Assembly (NCBI GenBank): GCA_963693365.1
Contig: CAVNZM010000004.1
Coordinates: 10,850,001 to 10,914,000 of the forward strand
Direction of reading: 5' to 3'
DNA from: Amoebidium appalachense
Lineage: Eukaryota > Ichthyosporea
Length of the DNA: 64,000 nt
Shown here: piece by piece, positions 56,401 through 64,000 of the stretch
Layout of the letters: every line of letters begins with the position of its first letter
How positions within the stretch are numbered: the stretch's first letter is position 1
Translations under genes and position numbers: made by a program
Notes under the pieces: model-generated
What the model was told of the DNA's origin: nothing
Seen by the model: only the letters and a program-made list of their open reading frames with translations
Database searches by the model: none

Positions 56401-56819
56401 CACGCTTGCGCATGCATGTGTACGTGCACACGAGATAAGAGCAAACATGAATAAACAGAGAACTGTGGATGAACCTGCATGCACAGCACAAACATGCACA
56501 CGCGACTACCTGTACGTGACCGGGGAGATTGAACCACGTGCACATCGTCACTGCACATCCGCACACCCATCAGAACACCAACACACACACACACATATGT
56601 CCCCACCTACCCACCCATTCAACCACCTACCCACCCATCCAACCACAGGCCAACACACATACTCCCCTCCCCCCCCCCCCCTCCCCCCTCCCCCCCCCCT
56701 CCCACAAACACACACACACCAATACTCCTCACCCAGTCCCCCCCCCCCCCCCCCCCCCCCCCCACACACAAAAAAAAACAAAAAGAAAAAACACACACAT
56801 ACACACACACACACACACA

Positions 56820-56864
<45 letters not shown>

Positions 56865-56999
56865 GCACACACACACACGCACACACACGCACACACACAC
56901 ACACACACACACCTCTTCATTCCAGCATGGTCTTCCAGCCATCAGCCCTCGCACGTGCTGAGGTCTTCTGCTGACACCCAAAGCTAGACCCAACACCAT
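51159..56999 (-). CDS. MCUR1/CCDC90 (DUF1640) family mitochondrial coiled-coil protein (8 exons)
   Basis: Exons on the minus strand, in transcript order, are 56999-56913, 56273-56125, 55749-55668, 54221-54150, 53084-53031, 52453-52349, 51895-51835 and 51223-51159. Phases match throughout and give 224 codons plus TAA. The Arg-rich, acid-poor N-terminus ([18 protein letters not shown]) looks like a mitochondrial presequence. The family head [22 protein letters not shown] follows. Next come coiled-coil stretches ([32 protein letters not shown]) and the conserved [20 protein letters not shown] block. The protein ends [16 protein letters not shown] then a C-terminal membrane helix ([17 protein letters not shown]). 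Relatives sit in the inner mitochondrial membrane; MCUR1 is linked to the calcium uniporter. The head resembles CCDC90B and MCUR1 about equally. Confidence 0.88.
51555..51634 (-). repeat. (CA)n (plus strand) microsatellite, last intron of the MCUR1-like gene
   Basis: About 38 units. Read in the gene's sense direction it is a (GT)n array, flanked by G runs on the plus strand at 51516-51536 and 51684-51704. Confidence 0.93.
52722..52788. repeat. (CACACG)n hexanucleotide repeat
   Basis: About 10 units in the intron between exons 5 and 6 of the MCUR1-like gene, preceded by (CACTCATG) and (CACACATG) variants. Confidence 0.9.
54635..54931. repeat. 33-bp minisatellite, 9 units, in intron 3 of the MCUR1-like gene
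   Basis: Unit starts fall at 54635, 54668, 54701, 54734, 54767, 54800, 54833, 54866 and 54899. Each unit reads GTGTCCAATCAAAAT then GGTATAGCATATACATG, with a few substitutions. The exact 33-base period keeps frames open on both strands, which is why long repetitive ORFs appear here. The intron position argues against coding. Confidence 0.93.
55190..55665. repeat. about 44-bp minisatellite, roughly 8 units, TG/CA-rich
   Basis: Units contain GTGCACATG(C)ATGCGTATATGTGCACATG plus TG-rich spacers and recur about every 44 bases from 55310. A shorter-period relative (GTGGTGTGTCCATGTGCAT) occupies 55190-55310. The array ends at the exon 3 donor of the MCUR1-like gene (55667). Confidence 0.88.
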
Positions 57000-57038
57000 T
57001 CATTATCCCCCCCCCCCCCCCCCCCCCCACCCCCACCC

Positions 57039-57069
<31 letters not shown>

Positions 57070-58160
57070 AAACAAAACAAAAAAAAAACCTCCCACTCCA
57101 CCATACACCCAACCCAATTACACATTTTATTTTCCTGCTTGGCTATTTCATTTCCCATTCCTCTGCTCTACTATTTACACCCACCCCCCCCCCCCCCCCC
57201 CCCCCCCCCACCACCCTCACACACACACACACCCTCCCGTCCCCGCCCCTCCCCCTCGCCACATCAACACCACCTATCACCTCTTCCGAAAAAATATATG
57301 AATTCAAAGTATAAATGAGAAGTCTAAAACTAGCACTCACAGGTCCCTTTCCATAACAATCTCACAGTCTGAACAGTAATTAATCCTGCTGATCTCTTAA
57401 TATCTCTCCCAGTTTTATTATACCAGCCCCCTCCCCCGTCCCCTCCCCCCTCCCCCCTTCTCTCTCCCCAGCAAGCACGCCACCACCACGTCCTCGAACA
57501 TCAGTGACGTGTGCTCTAAACCTTCAGAGGCTCTCACATTAAGCAGAACACGACTTCACATGCGCAAAACAAGCACCAGAACAAGCAACTTTCCACCAAC
57601 ACCCCACAATTTCCCACCAAGGAAAGGAGATCCCATATTATTGCAACCTCTAACATGCAGCCACTATTCTCTCCAGCCTCCTCCCATCCTCCCCGAACCC
57701 TTCTTCGGGCTACTGGGCTCCCAGAACTTTCGGCCAATTAAGCTTCCTTAACATGGTCTCATTACCCCAGCCAGAACCCCCCCGCCCCCCCCCCACCCCA
57801 ACCCCTCCACCCACCCACCCACACTCACTACACCGCAAATATCCGTGCAAACGCCAAGAGCCCCGGCTTTCAAAGCTCAAAAGTATCCTCTCAGGCTCAT
57901 CCATCTGCTTAAGCTCGCTTTGATTTCGTTTTCCAAAAAAAGAAGTCTACACAGCCATGCTGTCACTCAAAGAAAACAAAAAATCAACCACGTACGCGCG
58001 TACACACACAGAGACGGGGGGGGGAAGTGGGGGGGGAGGGGGCGGGGGGAGGGAGAGAGAGAGGGAAAACCATAGTGAGAGAAACAGACAGACAGACAGA
58101 GAGAGAGGGAGAGAGGGGGGGGAGAGAGAGAGAGAGAGAGAGAGAGGATGGGGGGGAGGG

Positions 58161-58221
<61 letters not shown>

Positions 58222-58241
58222 GGAGAGAGGGAGGGAGGGAG

Positions 58242-58279
<38 letters not shown>

Positions 58280-58860
58280 GAGAGAGAAAGACCAGGCGAG
58301 ACACACATTAGCAACCATTATCCACCCACCTGCCGTCGTCCACACTCTTCCAGCCGCTCCCAGCGCCAGTGGCCTTAACATCACGGTTGCCATCATTTCT
58401 GTTCTCTTACTATGATCACCCCTTAAGATCCTGAACTCGATTAGGGCTCCACAAGATCCTAAATTATCATGCATCAAGGTGTTAAGATTCTGTCGCACTG
58501 CGCAACTATTACCATATCTCCCGCCAACACCTGAAGGTATACGTATACCCGTATGCATGTGTTCCTAACATGTACACGCAAGACACAATAACTACACGGT
58601 CGTACATGTATACTCAAACATAACTTGGACTAATAATATGAGCTTTCTTCCATTGATCCATTAATCCATGTTTCTCCTCATAAACATAATCTAATAATAT
58701 TTATGTACCTTCCATGAGAAGACACTTTTTGTTTTTCGTAATTTTTTTTATTTATTATAATGACTTTTTATTGATATGCTCAGCAAAATAGAAGCAATCG
58801 AGATATCACCGATAGCTCGGAGAAGGAAATACATTTTTTTTTTCTTTTTTTTTTTTTTTT
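57000..58860. other. intergenic region upstream of the MCUR1-like gene; GA-rich repeats
   Basis: No supported exon. There are C runs (57007-57060, 57184-57210), a (GA)n and (GGGA)-rich block (58018-58290) and AT-rich sequence from about 58560. The MCUR1-like promoter should lie within the first few hundred bases. Confidence 0.5.
58703..58726. repeat. 24-bp inverted repeat, left arm (partner at 62279-62302)
   Basis: The stretch starting ATGTACCTTCC and ending GAAGACACT is the exact reverse complement of 62279-62302. The two arms bracket both damaged retrotransposon copies, about 3.6 kb apart. Confidence 0.85.
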
Positions 58861-60475
58861 TTCTTTTGACTGGATTTATTCGACGGAAAGATATGCAAGT
58901 ATGCACGGCATACTGAGAAGACAATAAAAACTTCACGAGTTATCCAGTAACAAGTGCATACTGAGATACCTCAATGTGACGACCAACAGAATTCAACAAA
59001 AAGTCTAAAGTGTTCACATTGCCAGCTAGTGTAGCAGATACCCGGAGGGAAAGAGGTAAAACGCGACATAAAAATTCACACCTATCAACATGCTTGCGAT
59101 TAAAAAGGTCAGCACAAAAGTGGCACCAGCGGCGATGAAAACAAGAATTACAGCGCCACTGCACAACTTCCCAGGCAATATCAACATCAGAGCACCATAC
59201 AGACTTATCTACTAGGGTGGTATCCATACGTACAGCAGGAGAAATGTATCCTGCCAAAGCGCCCAAAAAGCGATAATGATCAGTACGGTGTTGCCTAAGG
59301 AACATAACACATGCCGACTGAGTTTTACCTTTGATTTCTCTATCAGAACGAGAAAGAAACTTATACTGCGTATGGTAATAACGCGAAAAGGCAGAAAAAA
59401 CAGGAAGAGAAAAGAAAGAGGGAGTGAGATAGCGAGAGGAAGAATCACGTGGAAAGAAGAGGGTAGGCTGAGGACATTCAGAAGTAGCGTTGGTGAATCG
59501 GGGGGGAAGAGGGATGGAGGGAGGGGGGGGAAAGAAAGCATAAAGAGGGTGACCATCAGGTAGCCTAACTAAATGAAAACAAAAACGAAGAGACAATTCC
59601 TCCATACGACAAACAGCAGACGACAATCCAAACATGCTGATTAAGGGAGTGACAACCCGAGTACGAAACAAAGTGCGTAGCGCAGTACCCTGAAAATCGT
59701 CGAACTCGTTCAGCGCCATTGCCGCCTCGCGAGGTGGGGCGCAGGCCAATAGCGGAAGTCCATATTGGAAAGTCGGCCGTAAAAAAAGTTTTATAGTAGA
59801 GAAGAAGGTTCGCAGGATGGATCACAGACTCCTGTTGAAACATATTTGACACGATGTGAAGCTTACCCTTCGCACGAGCGATCCGTGCCGTGAGGAGCTT
59901 GCGGAAATCAATACCCCGTGCAGTAAAAGGAATACCCAAATAGTCATAGGTGCTCTGAACAGGAATAGGAAGGCCGGCCAATCGAAAGGAAGTGTTCTTC
60001 GAAAAAGTAGCACACTTTGCAATTCCGACTGTCATGAGATTCTCGGTGCATGGGCCATTGATCCACCTGACGAAGCATCTGGTGCATGGCATCTTCGGTT
60101 AAGGAACAAAGAACAATATCGTCCGCAAAAAGGAGACCCGGTACACGGCGGGTATGCAGTTGGCCAAAGGGTTCGAGGGCGCAGGCTAAATCGTCAATGA
60201 AAACGTCAAACAACAACGGACTCAGGAGGGACCCCTGCAGAAGACCCCGGGAACGGGAAAAACCGGGTGTTAATGTTCCATTGACCGCCGCTCGTCCGCG
60301 AGTGGTATCGAACAACGCTTGCAGAAGACGGCCAAAGGGGACTGGTAAGCCCCGCATAGCCAGCTTATGCCATAACAAACCAGTGGGTACGGTGTCGTAG
60401 GCGTTCGTAAGGTCGATGAAGACAACGTGTGGAGAGCCAGAAGTAATGGAATCATGGAGTAACAGACTGTGAGTA
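58861..60475 (-). mobile_element. non-LTR retrotransposon copy B, 5'-truncated and frameshifted
   Basis: Reading right to left: reverse transcriptase from YTHSLLLHDS (about 60475) through FIDLTNAYDTV, GLLQGSLLSPLLFD and FADDIV. A frameshift follows near 60045-60090, then DYLGIPFTARG and HPANLLLYYKTF. After a second frameshift near 59750-59770 comes a C-terminal region ending in Cys/His clusters (RCNSCFHRRWCHFCADLF) and TAA at 58940. An 80-bp 3' tail with AATAAA and a poly(A) run (T run at about 58833-58862 on the plus strand) follows. No endonuclease is present. The FADD box is intact, but the frameshifts make it a pseudogene copy. Confidence 0.88.
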
Positions 60476-61985
60476 TAAGGTTCGGCACAAAAGTGGCACA
60501 AACACTGATGGAAACAAAGGTTACAGCGCCAAAACAAACATTTCCAAGCTATGTCACAAGGAGGGGTTAGAATTGCAAAATCGGTAAGTGTGGTAGGCTT
60601 ACGAGAGGAAGGATAAATATAAGTAGCTAATTTACACAATGATTGTAAAGAAAGTAGACGAGTCTCTAATATTAAAGGAAGCACAGGCTCAAGAGCCCTA
60701 CCATGATACTCTTTATCACAACGATGAAGCAAAGGATATTGAGTTTGAAACCAAGTAACATTTTTTTTTCTTCTTTTGACTGGATTTATTCGACGGAAAG
60801 ATATGCAAGTATGCACGGCATACTGAGAAGACGATAAAAACTTCACGAGTTATACTGCTGATAACTAGTAGAAGAGAACAATAAAGGAGATAAGTATTTA
60901 AAAGGATATCTCGGAATGGGCGAGAGGTTGGGGATAGGACATTTCGCACGAGCATTAGAAATGCCGGGAACAGGTGCTAAAGAAGGAAAGAATTGCAACA
61001 AAGGATGATAAGAAGGAAGCCTAACCAAATGAAAACAAAAGCGAAGTCCTAATTCATTCATACGCTGGCGCGCCGGAGGGAGACCAAAAACACTCAGCAA
61101 GGGAGCCGCCAAAGGATGCCTACGCGAGGTTCGAGAAATAAACTGGATGAATTCACGCTGAAAGGAATCGAATTCCCGAAGAGCCGCGCGCTGTTGCCGT
61201 GGAGGGGCACACAAGAGTACTAACGGGAGGCCATATTCGAAACATGGACGAAGAAAAACTTTATAAACAGTGAGCAAATTGGCAGGATGAATATTAGAGA
61301 TATTTGCGAATATTCCTTGATAGATATGTAAGCGGCCACGCGCACGAGAAATGCGCGAAGTCAAAAGGCGCTCAAACCAGATCTAGTAGTACCCTTAGAC
61401 TCTCGGAGGTGAAAGGAATTCCTATTGTAAATAGTCATAGGAGGACACGATTGGGATAGGTTGATTGTTCAGAGTGTACTGTGCATTGGAAGAAAAGGTG
61501 CCGCTTTTATCTACCCAATTTTCATGAAATTTCGGAAACACCAATCATCTACTCGAGAAAGCATGTTATTCATGATAGAAGGATCGTGAGTGACTAAGTG
61601 AATATCATCAGCGAAAAAAAGGCCGGAGACACAAGAGTCGCCGGCAACTGGAAATTGGTGAATTTCTACCGCTAAGTCGTCAATAAAGACATCAAAGAGA
61701 AGGGGACTCAAAAGTGAGCCCTGTAAAAGGCCTCGAGTACGATTGAATCCGTTACTCAGTACCCCATTCACAACGGCAGTTGCCCCATGGGTGCGGTCAA
61801 ATAACGCCTGAAGTAGTCGACCAAAGGGAAGAGGTAGCCCTCGAGAGGCCAACTTGTGCCACAGCAAAGTCGTTGGAACCGTGTCATAGGCATTCTTAAG
61901 GTCGATAAAGCATACCTCGCGACATCCAGAACGAATAGTGTCGTGTAATAAAAGAGCATGAGTATAGCACGAATAATTTTCGACC
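60476..61985 (-). mobile_element. non-LTR retrotransposon copy A, 5'-truncated, frameshifted and interrupted
   Basis: Reading right to left: reverse transcriptase from ENYSCYTHALLLHD (about 61985) through FIDLKNAYDTV, GLLQGSLLSPLLFD and FADDIH to a stop at 61511. Broken sequence with DYL follows (61370-61510), then an intact thumb-like stretch (61364-60854) with HPANLLTVYKVF and LRFCFHLVRLP. The 83-bp insertion at 60771-60853 comes next, then the C-terminal Cys cluster (WRCNLCFHQCLCHFCAEP) ending at about 60476. At that point it passes directly into the reverse transcriptase of copy B. Both copies start near the same point of the reverse transcriptase. Confidence 0.85.
60771..60853 (-). repeat. 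83-bp retrotransposon 3'-tail inserted in copy A (same as 58861-58943)
   Basis: The two segments differ at one base (A/G at 58923 versus 60833). On the minus strand each starts ATAACTCGTGAAG, carries AATAAA and ends in A-rich sequence. The second interrupts the copy A reading frame between YQQ and TQYPLL, so it looks like a severely 5'-truncated retrotransposition of only the 3' tail. Confidence 0.88.
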
Positions 61986-63298
61986 CATCGCAGCGATCGA
62001 AACCCCCTCGACCCTATACTTAAATGAAAGTTAAATTTTTGCTCTATCGAGCGGTACTATTTGTTTGTTAGCGACGCGCAAACAGAAAAAGTTTTATTAG
62101 GATATATGTGTTTTTTGTTAAAGAACGATTTTTGCCAGATGACGATTGAATTCGAGACTCAAACATTGACCAATCATCAAATCAATTTGGTTTCAAATCA
62201 ATTTATAAACTTATAACGATTTCTAACTATTGGATATGAAAGTTAGGTCAGTCGATGCCGATCGAGCTTTAACTTCGGAGTGTCTTCTCATGGAAGGTAC
62301 ATATTACATAGTCTGTTGCACGGCCCTCGGAGGCTCGGATTTCTCGAGGACCACGATCTGTTGTTTGTGACGTCACTGCTGAGGTACATTGACGGCTCTA
62401 ACTCATTTTCAATACATGCCAGAAAGTCACAGTCCAAAGCTTTGCCCTGTGGCACCGCCGTGTCGACCGCCATACACAGGGACCAGGATGTAGATCGTAG
62501 GGGGGGGAGGGGGAGGATGGGGGGGGGGGGAGGGGAGGGGATTGGGGGAGGTGGGGAGACGAGTGCTCTTTCTCAACGACATGTATGTTTACAATGTGTA
62601 TGCAGCATGCCATGGGAACATGGGAACGACTCTGGTACGATTGCATTCCAAAGAAAGTGCTTGCATGCGCGTGAGGAAACAACGCCGTCTCATTATCAGT
62701 TGAGCATGCAAGCAAGCAAAAAGGAACATGTCAATCTATGAATATATAAACAAGTGCTATTTCGTGCTTATGTGCGGTGCACACGCCACCGTGGCCACCT
62801 CTAGCTATAGACTGTTGCCGAATTCTGCCACGTGGCTATAGAGCATGTTTTGTCTGCGCACCACGGATGTTGCCCTGTACTGAATTGCTGTGCTGGCACA
62901 TCACGGCTCAGAGAAAGTGCACACTTAGCCACGGAGGCCCGTATCTACGTCAAAACGGCTCTAGTTACAAGGCAGGCATGGGTTTGATAATACTAGCGCG
63001 ATCACTCGCGCCCATACTCCATCCCTTGAACCAAGAGCTACCCCTGGAGGCTGCGTCTTTGTCGGCCCCGAGTTGGGTACTTACAAAGAGAGGAGCAGAA
63101 AACACAGTTATAAAATGACCAAGATGCCGTGGTAATAGAGGCTGCGAAACACAAAGGTCAACTTGACCAAAGGACATGAGAAGGGAGGGGAGCCGACACA
63201 CAAAAGGATGATTACACCAAGATGTCATGGTGATAGAGAGGGCAGGTGCCATACCCACAGGGTATCCTTCCAACACCCAGAACATTTATTTCTCACAG
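61986..63298. other. flank of the retrotransposon cluster; no supported gene
   Basis: AT-rich sequence to about 62280, including a repeated AAATCAATTT word, then the right arm of the 24-bp inverted repeat (62279-62302) and a G run (62519-62530). From about 62960 to 63080 a stretch reads LIILARSLAPILHPLNQELPLEA in one frame, before a possible GTACTT donor. It might be an exon, but nothing else supports it. Confidence 0.4.
62279..62302. repeat. 24-bp inverted repeat, right arm (partner at 58703-58726)
   Basis: Starts AGTGTCTTCTC and ends GGTACAT; exact reverse complement of the left arm. Similarity stops abruptly on both sides. Confidence 0.85.
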
Positions 63299-63571
63299 GG
63301 TAGCCCCCTAGGGATGCGCCGGTGCACCCAAACCATGCAAAGTGGGGGGAAAACCCAGGCGGGACCACCCATCGACACAATCCACCTCCATTTTCGTCAC
63401 ACGTCCAGAAATGGCACTGCCATGCAGTCATTTGGTAGGGTTGTATCCCTTGTAGCAGCCCATGCTGCAGAAGTGCAGCTTGCGTGCACCACGCTGAGTG
63501 GTGATCACGGCACGAATGCCGGCACGGTGGCAATGTCCAGCACACTCCAGCTGCTGATATTTATACAAGAG
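63299..63571 (+). CDS. possible internal exon of an unrecognised gene
   Basis: A TTATTTCTCACAG acceptor precedes, and a GAG/GTCAGT donor follows, an open stretch of exactly 91 codons (phase 0 at both ends). The composition is protein-like (VVSLVAAHAAEVQLACTTLSG, SSTLQLLIFIQE) and free of repeats. I recognise no family, and the neighbouring exons were not found. The minus strand is also open over part of the region. Confidence 0.35.
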
Positions 63572-64000
63572 GTCAGTTCAAGGTTCGTTAAGAAATATCT
63601 CCGGAAAAAAAAAACAAAAAGAGCAATCAGCTACTGGAGATGTCAGGTACGTCCAGACGTCACACACCACTGGAAAAAGGAGAAAAACGGTTCTAAAACT
63701 CGAAAAAAGCACAAGCAGGGACCTTATCGGAACTGACCCAAGAAAGACAAAGCCACTCACAGGTTGCACGAGAGAACGCACAAGCAAACCCTTTCCAAGC
63801 ACGGCAGTTTCACTTACGGCCAATAACAGTCTGGGTGTCAGCATCACCTTATCGTTCTAAAGGTGGTGAACGTACACCAAGCATTCCTTAAAATATATTT
63901 CCACCAACTTAGAGGCCGACGTAAGTCCGAGAAAAATGTATCTGTCTTTTTTGAAACCATCGTGGTTCCGTCCACAGCAGCATCGCCCATTTTTTTCGTC
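63572..64000. other. right-edge sequence; no feature seen
   Basis: Ordinary-complexity sequence with no supported exon or repeat. It may be intron of the gene suggested at 63299-63571. Confidence 0.4.

Overview
The window is nuclear DNA of an intron-rich unicellular eukaryote. Its genes are split into many short exons with GT...AG introns, and it carries non-LTR retrotransposons, foldback repeats and very dense simple-sequence DNA. A 37-exon receptor tyrosine kinase, with an RGS-domain gene, an alkaline ceramidase and an MCUR1/CCDC90-type gene nearby, points to a holozoan protist (the ichthyosporean, filasterean or choanoflagellate grade). This is inference; no marker in the window fixes the species.

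Layout, left to right. (1) 1-2018, minus strand: a non-LTR retrotransposon that runs off the left edge. It has an ORF1 tail followed by an uninterrupted ORF2 frame of about 580 codons (endonuclease plus the start of the reverse transcriptase). (2) 3961-6500, plus: a four-exon gene for a secreted protein rich in Pro, Ala and Val with a Cys-rich C-terminus. (3) 7027-7618: a tandem duplication of about 309 bp upstream of the next gene. (4) 8235-32587, plus: a receptor tyrosine kinase of about 1,439 residues. All 37 exons join in one frame. It has a signal peptide, a right-handed beta-helix ectodomain built from GGAI/FxxN repeats, Cys-rich EGF-like modules, one transmembrane helix, a tyrosine kinase domain and a tail with tyrosine motifs. 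(5) 35118-35783, minus: a compact RGS-domain protein, convergent with the kinase. (6) 36513-36740: a foldback (MITE-like) element, then inverted and short direct repeats. (7) 38669-42271, plus: an amidase-signature enzyme whose frame is broken at seven places, six clearly or plausibly by shortened homopolymers. (8) 44096-49032, plus: an alkaline ceramidase with intact metal and catalytic residues. (9) 51159-56999, minus: an eight-exon MCUR1/CCDC90 (DUF1640) coiled-coil mitochondrial membrane protein. (10) 58703-62302: two degraded 5'-truncated non-LTR copies in tandem. (11) 63299-63571: one possible exon of an unknown gene.

The dominant oddity is intron composition. Most introns carry a run of C or G together with a (CA)n or (GT)n array, often lying right at the splice sites, so many 3' splice sites are simply the last CAG of a CA microsatellite. 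Apart from this shared architecture the genes form no obvious pathway. The kinase and the RGS protein are both signalling components, and the ceramidase and the amidase-signature enzyme could both act on lipids, but the link is only positional.
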